NCBI RefSeq assembly: GCF_030867145.1
Contig: NC_134433.1
Coordinates: 13,963,216 to 14,027,215 of the forward strand
From: Opisthocomus hoazin
Lineage: Eukaryota; Chordata; Aves; Opisthocomiformes; Opisthocomidae
Length of the DNA stretch: 64,000 nucleotides
Direction: 5' to 3'
Positions 1-58,140 of this stretch are shown piece by piece. Position 1 is the stretch's first letter, and each line of letters opens with the position of its first letter. The position numbers and the translations under genes are program-made. Below the pieces are notes generated by a model. That model made no database searches. It was not told where the DNA came from and saw only the letters and a list, made by a program, of their open reading frames with translations.

Positions 1-1383
1 AGTTAAATTGAGATCATGTTCTAGGTATGTAAGTTGCCTTAAATATATTTAGCTTCAAATAAAACCGACTTAAATGTTTCTCTCCGAGTACTGTCATATG
101 TGAGTGTAATGAGTATTAGAGCCCTGGCCCTCCTTGCGATAGCTGTAGGAGCTCCTGTCTCAACCAGGCGTTAAGTTCTGAGGCTGAATCCCCTTCCTGC
201 GTGCCCCCAGCGGTGCTGTGCGGTCCTGTCAGCCCAGCCCTGCAGCAGTTGGGGTGTACAGGGGGGTGCAGGCAGCTGGGGGGGCTTAACCTGCCACAGG
301 CTCTAGGTCTAGGTTCAAGGGTGTGTTGGAGTAAAGTCCGCAGTGAGGAGTGTCAGAGTCTGTGTAAGTGTTATGCCTAAATAAGAGGTGCGGTATAAAA
401 ACTTCTGAGTTTATTACGCCTGGTTACACTTGCATTTCAGCCCTCCAACATTCCTTCGGGGTCTGTAAATTCGACTGATGGAGATAAATCCAGCTGCATT
501 TCTACAAAATACCTTGTGCAAGAGAGCACAGAAGGAAGACGTGGCTGAGAGGCTGTAAGACACGTGCTCAGCAGCAGCGTTCTCACAAAACAGCTCTGTA
601 ACAAAACTCGTGTAGAAAGTCCACTGCATTAGAAGTGCAGTGTTTTACAGTTAGAGCTGCAAACGAGCTGCAAGGGTAGAATTTACAGAACCCATGATCG
701 GTGTGATGTGAACTCTGTCCTGCAACATCCTTAACCCCAAGACAACTTGTTAATCCCCAGTAAAATGGGATTTAAGCTACTCCCTGCGTGACAAGCTGTT
801 TGTGTGTAGGGTAACTCCCCACACCTCGGCTAAACTGACTCCTGCGAGGGCAGTAGCTACACAGATGCCTCTGGAAAGGAGCACAGCTTACAGCCCCTCC
901 CACAGCTCTTTGCAGGCCTGGGCTGCAAAGCCTGTTTAACTGGGTCTGTCTCATACTGGTTACAAGCTATCACACCAGTTACTCTGTGACAAACTCTGCA
1001 GGAAGCTGGTTACAGCTGCCCCTTTCCGTGTGGGGTGACTGCTTCAGCAGCTCATCTTTGCTCAATTCAAGAATGTCTGTTTTCCAAAACGCCTCCTGTG
1101 AGGCAGAGAGGGGGAACCTGTCATTTTTAGCATGTGGGACAAATTCACTTAAACTTTACTAATGCTTCTATTCAGCCCATAAAGCAGACAAATTGCAAAA
1201 TCATCCATCGATTGCACAAGTCGTAAATATACTGGGTTCCTTCTTAGAGGTAGTAAAAGTCTCCAGCTCTACTCTCCTCAAGCTCCCCTGAGCCCAGCAT
1301 TCTCTCTCCCCCTTTAGAACACAACACAGAAGCTAGAGAAACTCACACTTTGTGAATTCAAATCTCTTACAAAAAAGGGGTAG
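1..1383. other. Flank downstream of PTRH2, no gene recognised
   Basis: I see no coding exon here. A plus-strand AATAAA lies at 58-63; because CLTC normally lies tail-to-tail with PTRH2 on this side, the first tens of bases could be the end of the CLTC 3'UTR, but nothing in the sequence proves it. A minus-strand AATAAA (plus TTTATT at 410-415) could serve a long PTRH2 3'UTR. The short open frames in this stretch have no recognisable content. Confidence 0.5.
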
Positions 1384-1389
1384 TTTATT
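1384..1389 (-). terminator. PTRH2: Probable PTRH2 polyadenylation signal
   Basis: The plus strand reads TTTATT, which is AATAAA on the minus strand, about 97 bases past the PTRH2 stop codon. This would give a short 3'UTR of about 115-130 bases. A second AATAAA at 415-410 would give a long form. Which one is used cannot be seen from sequence alone. Confidence 0.5.
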
Positions 1390-1485
1390 TATACTGAGAG
1401 AACATACAGAAAAATCCCAAAGCTTGGATTTTATCTCTTCAGTACTGATCTACGCCAATGCATTCCGCTTTCTTTGGTCCCCGGT

Positions 1486-1992
1486 TTAGAAGAGTTTTAG
1501 GTGACCAGAAACTTTATCTACCACGTCAGCTGGTCCCGGGCCAATACCGAGGACGGTCTGGGAGCCCGGAGCGATCTGCGTACGCCCCGCATCCTGTATT
1601 AAGCTCACGGTGAGTCCGAGGTGCTTGGCGTCCGCCAGGAGCTGGATCAGAGTCTCCTCATCCGGCGCTTTGAGGACCACTTTCGGCTGCCCGCAGTACT
1701 CCCACTGCTTCAGGAGTTCGGGGTTTCTTCTTTGCACCTGCCGGTAGGCGGAAACAGCCGCGTGCGAACACTGCGCTGCCACTTTGCCCTTGCCCATCTT
1801 CAGATCGTTGCGGACAACCAGCACCATCTTGAACTCCCCCGACTCCCCCATGACGTCAGCTTCGCTCCCCGCGCTGCTCGCAGGCGTTCTGGGCGGCCTC
1901 AGGAGCCTCCCGCGGATGCCCCAGCCCAGGCAGACCCCGCAGGCGACGCCGGCGATGACGCTGAGGAACCCGGGCTGCGAGAGGTAATCCAT
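1486..1992 (-). CDS. PTRH2: Peptidyl-tRNA hydrolase 2, mitochondrial (Bit1), 168 aa
   Basis: PTH2-family enzyme that releases tRNA from stalled peptidyl-tRNA; the vertebrate protein sits in the mitochondrial outer membrane and is also known as the anoikis factor Bit1. Residues 1-8 are followed by a hydrophobic anchor at about 9-26, a variable linker at 27-52, and the PTH2 domain from about 54 to the end. Family signatures are visible: [13 protein letters not shown] at 67-79, EYCGQPKV in the middle, [20 protein letters not shown] near the end, and the terminal GHLKLF. The only ATG of the frame is at 1992-1990 and matches the usual MEYL-type start of orthologues; the open frame runs 35 codons further upstream only from a TTG, and a splice acceptor interrupts that extension. 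The length is close to the roughly 180 aa of mammals. There is no intron in the coding part. The gene is transcribed away from VMP1 from a shared CpG island. Identity is very secure. Confidence 0.96.
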   Translation of the reverse strand: MDYLSQPGFLSVIAGVACGVCLGWGIRGRLLRPPRTPASSAGSEADVMGESGEFKMVLVVRNDLKMGKGKVAAQCSHAAVSAYRQVQRRNPELLKQWEYCGQPKVVLKAPDEETLIQLLADAKHLGLTVSLIQDAGRTQIAPGSQTVLGIGPGPADVVDKVSGHLKLF

Positions 1993-2011
1993 GCCGGAGT
2001 CCGGAGACGGG

Positions 2012-2543
2012 CTGGGAGGGGAAAGGCACAGTTTACTGGAGCGCTGCTCAGCTCGCGGGGCTGCGCTGGCTGCCTGCGGGCAGACAGGGTTTGTCAATAG
2101 CCGAGATCCGTTCCGCGGGGAGGGGGCACTCGCAGGCTCTCCGCGGTCGGCTCCTTGCCCGGCGACAGCTCCCCAGCCGCAGACAGCTCGCCGGTGGCGG
2201 CGCGCGACCTCCCGGTGACGGGCTTCGCCTCGGGAAGCGGAACTGAGGAAAAAAACAGCAAATTACGTGAAAGTTACACCTAAAAACGGCGAGAGAAACG
2301 GTAAAATGGCGCGGGCTTCCAAGCCAACGCCCAAAGATCGCTCGAGAGATGCTATCCGGGCCGGAGCGGAGCCACCGGCAGCCACGGCACCACCGGGCCC
2401 CGCGCACCGGCAGCCCCCGGGGGAGGCGGCCGCACCGGGCAGGCCGGCCCCGGGCACAGCCAGACCCGGCGGCAGGAGCAGAGCGGGACCCGCGGGCGGA
2501 ACGGGCCCGGCCCACGAAGGCCTCAGGACACCCCGCCGCTCAC
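2012..2543 (-). other. PTRH2: Probable 5'UTR intron of PTRH2
   Basis: On the minus strand a consensus donor, CAG followed by GTGAGC, begins at 2543, and a pyrimidine-rich acceptor (TTCCCCTCCCAG) ends at 2012, 20 bases before the start codon. Splicing would remove 532 bases. This explains why the open frame upstream of the start has no ATG. Donor and acceptor are read directly; actual use is inference. Confidence 0.6.
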
Positions 2544-2590
2544 CTGCCGCGCGGCCGCTGTCGCCCGGAGGTGACGTCACCAGAGGCGCG
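2544..2590 (-). other. PTRH2: Probable non-coding first exon of PTRH2 (5' end uncertain)
   Basis: This is the sequence upstream of the minus-strand donor at 2543. It is GC-rich and has no ATG that would lead into the PTRH2 frame. The transcription start is not determined; the limit near 2590 is a guess based on the CRE at 2572-2579 and the ETS-like site at 2592-2602. Confidence 0.4.
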
Positions 2591-2680
2591 CGGGAAGTGA
2601 CGCGACCCGGCAGGCGGGCAGGGGCGGGGTTGGTTCTGCACCGACTTCCGGGTTGGCCGGGGCCCAGCGGGAGCTGCCGG
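2545..2680. promoter_or_regulatory. Bidirectional PTRH2/VMP1 core promoter
   Basis: The stretch lies between the PTRH2 donor (2543, minus) and the VMP1 donor (2692, plus), so both starts must be within it or very close. It carries a perfect palindromic CRE (TGACGTCA, 2572-2579), a combined ETS/half-CRE string GGGAAGTGACG at about 2592-2602, and ACTTCCGG (ETS, minus orientation) at 2644-2651. No TATA box is seen. Site assignments are by consensus match; factor binding is inference. Confidence 0.7.
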
Positions 2681-2691
2681 CGCGGAGTGTG
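2640..2691 (+). other. VMP1: VMP1 exon 1, non-coding (5' end uncertain)
   Basis: A strong donor GTGAGT begins at 2692 inside the CpG island, just downstream of the ETS-like site. Vertebrate VMP1 has a non-coding first exon followed by a start-codon exon several kb away, and this is the best donor for it. The 5' end is not visible in the sequence; 2640 is an estimate. Confidence 0.6.
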
Positions 2692-3448
2692 GTGAGTGCG
2701 GCGCTGCGGGCCGGGGCCGGGCCGGGGGCTCGGCTGCCGCAGGGGCTTCCCCGGTGGGCGGAGGGGTCTGGCCGCGCCGCCGTCCCCTCAGCCGCACCTG
2801 CCCGGCCTCCCCCATCCCGCCCCCTCGGCGCCGCTCCCCTCACGTCCGCGCGCGCCCCCGGCCCCGGTCTCCCTGGTGACAGCGCGCGGGCGGGCGGCCA
2901 GGCGGCAGCCCCGGGACCGGGCCCTGGGGGGGAGGGGGGGGGCAGCGGCGTCCCGGGGCACCGTGAGCGGCGGGAGCGGCGAGGAGGCGGCCGCGGCCTG
3001 AGCGGGGCGGGGGGGGGGGGGTGTTGTGCGGCGTCGCCCCCGGCGAGTTCATCCCGGTGCCGCGGGAGACCGGCTGCGCGCGGGACGCGTCACGCCACGT
3101 CACGCCAGGCCGGACCGAGCCCCGCGGGACGATGCCTGAGGCCGAGCGGAGCGCCTGGGCGCGTCTGTCCGGCCCGTGGTTCCCTGGGCGGCGTCACCCG
3201 GCCATCCCGGAGGTGCCAGAGCGGCCCCGCTCCCGTTTCGTTCTAGCTTTGCCCGCGGGGTGCGGGGCCGTGCGGGTGGGCTGAGGGCAGGGTGGTGGGT
3301 CTGGTAGCGGCTGCATGTCCAGGGTGTCCGCGCGGAGCGGCACGCGTGGCCTTGCTGTGGGGTTCCCTCCCGCCCTGGTCCGCTCGCTGCGGACAGCGGT
3401 GCCTGCAGCGAGCGGGTGTCCTGGCTGGGTTGGTGTTCATGGTGCGGG

Positions 3449-3694
3449 CTGAGCTGGAGGGAAGGAAGCTCGGTCTGAACAGGAGGAAGAACTTCTTCCC
3501 TCTGAGGGTGACGGAGCCCTGGCCCAGGCTGCCCAGGGAGGCTGTGGAGTCTCCTTCTCTGGAGATATTCCAGACCCACCTGGACGCAGTGCTGTGCAGC
3601 CTGCTCTGGGTGACCCTGCTTGGGCAGGGAGTTGGGCTGGGTGACCCACAGAGGTCCCTTCCAACCCTGAACATTCTGTGATTCTGATTCTGTG
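3449..3694 (+). mobile_element. CR1 LINE, 3' fragment, young subfamily
   Basis: Severely 5'-truncated CR1 retrotransposon end. It codes in frame for the usual C-terminal reverse-transcriptase string ([20 protein letters not shown] at protein level) and ends with the CR1 3' tail of ATTCTGTG units (3673-3680 and 3687-3694, with a 6-base partial unit between). It is nearly identical to the matching part of the copy at 21534-22231, so both derive from the same recently active subfamily. Confidence 0.93.
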
Positions 3695-3800
3695 GGAGCG
3701 TGGTAGTGCTCGCTTACGCCTTGGAGCACAGGAATTTTGCCTGAGCTGTGGCTTTTTGGTGCTGTTTTACTGTTTGGACTTCTGCTCTTCTAAGGTGCTT

Positions 3801-3845
3801 TCACAGAATCACAGAATCCCTGGTTCCTGCCAGATTGGTCGACTG
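3801..3845 (-). mobile_element. Short CR1 3'-end fragment
   Basis: The string CACAGAATCACAGAATCC is the reverse complement of the CR1 tail. Only a few tens of bases look related, so this is a very short or decayed copy facing the element at 3449-3694. Confidence 0.5.
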
Positions 3846-6800
3846 GGGGCTCCCACGCTTTGTACCATCTTCCCTGACGATAGCATCTATATGCTCTTCT
3901 TAATGCATTAATTTACCTGTTGAAATGGGCTTCGCTGTGTCAGTCCCTTTTTTTCAATCCTTTATTTCTGCCGCATGGGACGGACTTTTTTTTATTCGTT
4001 ACTTGTCATTAGTGACAGCTGCAGTGACAACTTCATCCCACGTTTTCAGATGAGCGTTTGACAAAACATGTTTCCAGTTGTGCAATGGGAGGTGAGCACT
4101 ACTTATTAATTTGAGCTAAGCTTCGTGTCCTACTTACAGCTGAGATCAATGGTACTTGTAATTTCTGTGGGACAGGGCAGGAGGAGACTTTGTAGCCATG
4201 CGGTGGGTGGTAGTGGTGAGGACGGTTTGTATACCGGAAGCAACACTCGTAGCTGGAACGTCTGCACTATTTCCACCTTAAAGCTTTTTTCCTGTGGTTG
4301 TCTTTGAATATCTTTTGGATGTCACAACCGTTTCTGACTCCAGCCTGTGAATACCTCTGCTTAGAACGTTCTGTGCAGTTAGTGCATGCTTTGAGATCTC
4401 CTCTTATTTATTAACCAAGCTTTGGGATTAAACCAAAAAATTATTACTCCATATGTATAGTAGGAGTAGGGCAGTTTTTCTGGTGTAATGGTGATGGGGA
4501 ACATGCTATTATCTGCAAGTTAGAACTTTAACTTCTGTTACTTGTGGAGAAGTGTGAGCTAGGTGGACTTTGTGGTTCCCTGAGAACGAAGGGCATGGCC
4601 TTGAAGCTGTTGCAACACTAAGCTTTTTGCGTTCCTGTGGCGGGTTGGACCCCTGGTCACAGGGCAGCACCTTGCCGGTTTTGGTGCTGCGCTGACCAGG
4701 TGGACCCAGGAGACAGTAAGATGTTATTGGTGAGGTGGGCAGCAGTTCGGTGTACTTCAGACTTCTTAAAAGAATATTCTTCTCTCTTACAAGGCTTGGA
4801 ATTCGCCTCTGTGATTCACCTTGCGTGGGCAGGGTATTCCCACTGAATGGCCGAGGCAGCCGTAGTGTAACCTGAGTTGGTTCCAGCTGGAGACTGTTGA
4901 TGCCTATGAAAAGCAGAAGTCGTTGTCTGAGGAGTGTGTTTCAGCTACTGTTTTCTGTGGGGTTTCTTTGGTGCTTCTGTTCATTCCCTTTCATCTCTGC
5001 TGTACCTCCTCTTACAGAAGGAGCGCTCTGCGTATAACGGCTGGGCAGGTTCAAGCATCTTCTTGTGGGGAAACTGTCTTCCAGCACCTGCCAGATAGGA
5101 TAAAGGCAAAGTTCCTACCAAATCTGCGCTCTCCACCAGCTGCTGGAGGAGTCAGAGGAGGCAATTCTTGAGGCTGCGTTTATACTCTTCTTTTTCTAAC
5201 TCTTTGTTCTTTCCTAGTCAAATTTTAGCATGCCTCTTCTGTGCAGGGTGTGTAAACATCTTGTGACAATTCCTGTGACCTTTCTTTCCTCTGTGCCTTT
5301 TGGAAGCTGACGGTGGAGAGCTTGACTGCCACCTTCTGAAGGTGGAATGCAGTCTGAGGGCTGTGAGACAAACCTCTTGGCAGATAGCATGTGCGTGGAT
5401 TTCCGTATCACCCTCCGGAACTGAGGTTGTGAAGGATCCTGTGCCTGTTAAATCACCTGAATATTAAGTTACGGTCTTTTTTCCAACGCTGTGCATCCCC
5501 TCTCTCCAGAGCCTTTTTCTCTGCTTGTATCAGTCTTTCCAAGCCATCTGTTTTGGTGAAAGGGCTGTGTGGGCATATGTGATGTGCCCTCCCCAAGAGG
5601 TGCGTTACTGCAGCACCGATCGGTGCTGTGGCAGTGCTTCTCACGGAGAGGACGTGAAGTACAGCGTATTGCAATGCCGTCTCATTCAAAATCTGGATGT
5701 AGTTGAGCTGGGCGCTCGGGAAAGCGAAGTTAGCGTAGCGGCACAGCAGTAACACTAAGGAGGTCTCCCGTGGTCTCCTCAGGTCACGCTCTCAGCAGCA
5801 TATTTCACCCTCTCTGATAACCTTGGAGTGGTTTTCTCGACGCCAGTTGTGCGTTGTTGTCCCAGTCTCATTCTGTGGGCTGTGATCTGCACCCCGGGCT
5901 TGCTGCCTCCTGCCAGCGTGAGGAGCGCAGAACTGATCCCAGACCTGCGCTGTAGCATGAGATGCTGCACTGATAATGTTCACATTCCCAGTTATTTCAA
6001 TTTACTTTCTTTTATTTAAATCTTTTTTAAAGTTTCAGCAGGAGATCACTGCAAAGACTCAAACAACCTGAATTTTGTCTTTTCTTCCGTTTTCCAAACC
6101 TTTTCAGCTACATATTGTGTAATGACTCTACTGTATTAGTATAGCACCTGATTCTGCTGCTGGATCTACACAGACAGCCGTCAATATTCATGTTTCACCC
6201 GAGAAAATCCACCGGGGAGAACAGTTTAAAATATTAATGGCAGGGACAGAACTTCTGGTAACCTCGAAAGAAAATGCGCAGCATCCCTGACAGATGTGTC
6301 ACAACAAGACTAAATCATTCTTTCCTAAAAGATGTCCCAAAGTCTTTTTGGGAAAGTGGAAATTTTAACTCTAAATTGTAAGATGACTTTTTTCAAACAG
6401 CGTTTGGCTAGGAATTGGAAAATAGGTCTGGTGTGCAGAGGCGTAACCCACAAAATGGAAACCTGTGGTCTTTAACTGAATTACTTTTCCTTAGAGGGAT
6501 TAAACTATTTTAGTTAGAAAAACATTTTTAGTATGGGAATAAATGCACTCATATCAAAGTAACCCATTATAGCTGAATCTATGGAGATTTTGAACGTCTT
6601 TCAGATGTGTCCTAATTTATTTTAATTGAATGCTTCCCCTGAGTGTTAAAGGACTGGAAAAAAACCCAGGCAGTTACTTTTTCTATTTTATGTCATCTTT
6701 AGGGAAGTTATTAACCTTCAGGTTAGGGGCTGTGTCAGTTTTGTATCACATGATGAACAGTATTTTCTTACTCTGCAGGGACAGAAGGCTTGGAAGAGCA

Positions 6801-9194
6801 GTCACTTTGGTCTTGAATGTCTGCAGAGCTGAGGACGTAGTTCTCTGTTCCCCTGGCTTCAGCTCCAGAAGAAGTAGTGAAGAGTGCCGTAGTTGTACGG
6901 AGCGGAAAGGGTAGGTAATGTTTCACTTCAAGACTGATCTCATCCGTTACCTAAGTGTGTTCGTGTGCCAGGCAGTCTTTGACTTTTGGGGGAAAGTGCT
7001 CTCCAAACTGTTACTTTGGCAAGGAACTGTTAACTTACTGCCTGTGTAAGTTGTTGCCTATGTGGAGCATTTGATGACTGAAACAAAACTGTATTACAGA
7101 TGTGTAGCACTGTCTATTTCAGTGCAGTTACTTGTTCACCTGCCAAAGTCTGCTTTTTAATCTTTTACTCTCTTTGTTGTAACTGAAGAACAGTGATGTA
7201 GATAAAGAAGAAGGAATGGTCATCAGAAAGGTTGAGGAGAAAGGAGGAGCAGGATCCCAGCAGGACTGCAGTGTGTGGGTTAAAATGCAAGAAATAACAG
7301 AAGACTGAAAACAGTGTGTTGCGAAGGTGGCTGGGAGAAAAAACATCAGCAGAACGGCCTAAGCTGTAAATCTGCTTTTAGCAGCTGTGTGACAAGTAAC
7401 TTTGATGGAGATGAGAGTCAGGGTTCCAGGGTGTCATTAAGAAGCAGTGAGAATTAGTGATTCAAACAACATCTGGGAAGGCAGTGACATCGTTAAGATA
7501 GTTTGAACAGCTTCCTTGTTCCAGCACATTGGAAAGGAGTCCTCAAAAAAATGCTTAGTACAGAACGTGAATCCACATTCTGCTCCTCCAAGTGAGAGTG
7601 CGAGGACCCAACTGCCTTGTCTTAAACTGTTTCCTTTTGCACAAGCGCACCCAACGCTTGGGTGCCTCGGAAAGAGGGGGCTTTTGTCCTTTCCTCCGAT
7701 TACGGAGTGCGGGGATTGCAGTGCCTAATTTTGTTATGTTCTCATGCTCTAATAGCTTGTTATGCTTTGTCTCACTTATGCTGTGAAGTGCCAGTCACAG
7801 TTGCCATAAGCCCTTTTTGTTGACCAATTTACATTTTGACTAGCTATAATTGTCTTTTTATGCTTAATGTTATGGATTGCACTAAAGCTGAATAGCGTAT
7901 TGTGGGCTATTTGTTCAGCCCTACAAAGAAGTTCTTGTGCGAGCACAGCTCTAACAAGTGATCTGAGCAACTCTGATACAAAAACTGTTCAAAGTTGTTT
8001 CTCCTCACTCTTTTAAATAGTTTATTTTTATGTTTGCTGGTAATGCTCAACGTATTAGGCAAATTTATATTTAGGTATGGACTCTGTCTTTTTCAGCATG
8101 AGTAAGAAGTAAAGTTCTGTTTAGCAGATGGAGGTTAATTTCCTGTGGCGAGCTATGACGGATTTGGTGTAGACTTGAGAATGTGGACTCGGTTAATGAA
8201 GGGTAACTCCATTTTGGGTCAGTCTCCCACTCCGATTAATCTCTGTGGGGAAACATAGTGCAGGACTAGTGATTCTCTTAGGCATCAAACAGAGCGACAG
8301 ATCAGAGAGCTGGGCTTTCTTGATGCACATCCTCCAGTTCCTTACGCTAAGATGCTTTACGTATAATTAGACTTCGGTAAACCAAGGAGTTTTTTCTGAA
8401 ACCAGTAAGGGTTTAGTTTCTGAATGGCAGCCTGTTCAGAGTTGCCATTTGATGGGTATCAAATATCCTAATCAACTGTGTTCTTAAATACAAGTTTTTG
8501 GAGCTTTTCTGCAGAATTGTTGAACTTTAACACCTTCTTAACAAGTATTTGCCCCTCAGAAGTGTGCAAGAGGATTATTTATCTGCTTTGCTGTAGATGT
8601 TGACTTGTGTACTTTGAGGCAGCGTTATGCAAAACTAATCCCAGATTAGTGCCTTGCCAAACAGGCAGGGTAAAACTGGCTCTGTTGGCTGTGAAAGCTG
8701 TAATACGGCTGTAACAAGGCACCTGAGATCCCGAGAGACTGGTGATTTTTATGTGCCAGTAATATGTTTAGTGGATTGCAGTGGGATTCATTTCATGGGG
8801 AGGGGTGTTGTGCACAGCCTAGATTTTAGCATCAAACATGGAGAGCAGTTTGCATTGTAGTAAATTGACTTTCTTGAAATGTAATTAAGCTGAGCAGACA
8901 TCAAACCAAGTGAGACTTCAATTATGAATGCTGGATTTGCACAAGGCAAAAAGAGAATTTAAAAATGAGGAACATGTGGCTTCCGCTTAATTTTTTTTTT
9001 GTTTTGTTTTATTGTTTGTTATATGTAAGCCAGCAAAATGTGACTGAAGTTCCCTAAACCAGAACACTTTTTTTTTCAGCGTGGCTGTGTGCAGAACGGC
9101 TCTGATGCCTTTTGCCTTCCTAAGCAGCTTTCTAACATCAGGCTTTCTAACTGTGGGTGCCCAATTTGAATATTCCCCTCTGCAGTTTGACCTT

Positions 9195-9345
9195 TGTGTG
9201 TCTAAATGTGTAACACATGTGTATGTGGTATGCGTATGTATGTGTCTATATAAGCTTATATTGTATATACATATGTATACATATATACACATGGATATAT
9301 GTATATATACACGCATAGATATATATAACATGTGTTTATATATGC
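9195..9345. repeat. TA/CA/TG-rich microsatellite
   Basis: Imperfect alternating purine-pyrimidine tract (ATATGTATAC, TATATACACA and similar units) of about 150 bases in intron 1. It has many short self-complementary segments and would be length-variable. Open frames across it are low-complexity and not genes. Confidence 0.85.
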
Positions 9346-11301
9346 AAAATTAAGAGCACCATGAGCAAGCACAGTCAGTAGACACAAAACACCATCTACA
9401 GGGGCTTACTGTCCTAATGAAATGAGGAGATGGCTAAACATTTGATCCTTGTATCACCGTAGCAACTGGCCAGTTATTCTCGATTAAGTGCCGGAGTAAC
9501 TGCGCTGACTTCCAGAGTGTCAGGCTGCTATAAAACTGGTCTGAGGAGAGAGAGCGGGTCGCGTTTCTCTGGTGTTTGACTGGCGGTTCAGAGCAAACCT
9601 TCGACTGCAGGTGACTGCAGGGTGATGCTGTGGAGCTCTTGCTGCAGCAGGTCAGTCCTCCATTGTCCTTGGCCGACTACGGAGCCCTTCAGCATTTTTC
9701 AGAAGCAAACTTTTGCAAGGCTGCTTTATTAATATTCTTGGTGATTTGGGAATTGTAGAGCCCGAGTTTCAATGAAGAAAAACTGTAACACGCAAGAGAT
9801 TAGTTTCTACTAGCTTGTTTAACTGGACAGATTCCTATTCCTGCGCATTTAATTTCAGGAGGGAGGTGCTGGAGGAAGGCCGCCTTCCCGAGACTTTGAT
9901 GCTTTTAACTGTTGGGTTTGAAGTAAAATCCCTTTAAGAATCACATTCTTGCTAGCAATTTTATCCGTATTACAAGTATTGCACAAGGCTTGTACCAGTT
10001 TAGAAGTACATCTGTCTAAAACTGACTTGTGAAACCCTGGACATATTAAAAAAATACATTATCTGAAATCTTTTAACATTTTATTAAAAAAATTGAGACG
10101 AAATTATTGCATTCTGAATCAAAGGGGCGATCTCACTCCTGTTTACCAAACCTGAGTTGCTGCTTGGCTCTTAAGCCTAGCATAAATCAAAGGGGAAGTA
10201 TTTTTTTCTGTAAAACTTTAATTTCCTCCACTAGACAGTTTTATGTAACCTGTCATTTTGATATTGCACTACTTTTCTTTCCAACAAAAGCAGCATATTA
10301 AAAACTGTAAATCATGTTAGCTTACAAGGAGAAATACAATGCAAATAAGATGCATTAGCTTTATGGGACTCTTTTTCCAAAATAAAATTCCAGAAACTGT
10401 TTTAAGATTCAAGAGAGGGTTTTTAAAGCAAGGAGTCTGACTGGCTACTTTCTTTGTGTTTGATTGCGTAAGAATTGTCAGCTTTTCAGTTTTTGGTGTT
10501 TTTTTTCGTTTGTGGTTGTGTTTTTTTTAAGAAAAAGAAAAAAAACGAGCAGCTCTTGCAACATTCTGATTTATGCTTGCTTCCAATTATTGCACTATTT
10601 ACTCTCCTGGATAAGGAAAACCACAGCTGTTCTTTTGCGCTTTTTAAGGCTGATCTCACTAGAGAGAGGCTCAGCTAGCAGACAGAATGTACACTTTTCA
10701 AAAAAACTTTCCGTCAGAGAGCTCTTTTCCATGGAAGTGTTTACCTTTTCTGGTTTAGAGGTATTAGACTGTGCAGAACATGAGATGCAGTTCTGTATCT
10801 TGGTTACCATATTGAGGGCTGTTTTTTTCAGCTGTGAGGTTTTTCAGGTCTACTTGCATACTAACTACCTGGAAGCTTAGTGCCGGAATAGATGCCTTCT
10901 AATACAAGAGTCAAATATTAAGCACCTCTTTCTCAGCACTGAAGGGAGGTTTGTATGAAGCTCTGCTGCTTCCTGAGCCCAAACAGTGGGCTGATTAGTA
11001 GAAGAGATTGTTTAACGCACTTTTGTTCAGTTGTTAGAAGTGAGGGAGTTTTGTCATTTAAGTGCAAAATTTAGATTTATGTAGGTGGAAATGTTTTAAT
11101 CTTTGTCACTGTGGGGATTGAATCACTTTCTCCTTAATGGTGTGGTGCGGGACAACTGTGATTTGGATTTGGAGAACGGCTGGATGTTTGCCTTTATCCT
11201 TCGACTGTGGAGTAAATGGAGTCTTCATAACCAGAAACGGAGACATTGTGCTTTTTGATTTTCTTCTACTATTAGATCCCCATACGTGACTGATCGATGA
11301 A

Positions 11302-58140
<46,839 letters not shown>

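Larger units (their letters stand above)
1800..3280. promoter_or_regulatory. CpG island covering the PTRH2/VMP1 head-to-head start region
   Basis: Base composition changes sharply to very GC-rich with dense CG dinucleotides from the 5' part of PTRH2, through both first exons, to about 600 bases into VMP1 intron 1. This is the typical housekeeping promoter island of vertebrates. The many open frames on both strands here follow from base composition and are not genes. A 10-bp direct repeat (CGTCACGCCA, twice, 3088-3107) and long G runs (around 2926-2941 and 3009-3020) lie inside. Edges are judged by eye. Confidence 0.85.
2692..11275 (+). other. VMP1: VMP1 intron 1
   Basis: About 8.6 kb. The first 600 bases are the promoter CpG island. 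Then come a young CR1 (3449-3694), a short opposite-strand CR1 end (3801-3845) and a TA/CA microsatellite (9195-9345). The rest is unique-looking AT-rich sequence in which I see no gene; its open frames look like chance. Confidence 0.85.

Noticed and set aside
1621-2100. 159-codon plus-strand frame across PTRH2
   Set aside because: Antisense shadow of the PTRH2 coding exon in GC-rich DNA; no recognisable protein.
2048-3284. Many long frames on both strands in the promoter region
   Set aside because: Stop codons are rare in very GC-rich DNA; the translations are proline/arginine/glycine-rich composition with no domain.
10464-10880. 138-codon plus-strand frame in intron 1
   Set aside because: Low-complexity F/K-rich start and no domain or splice context; chance.
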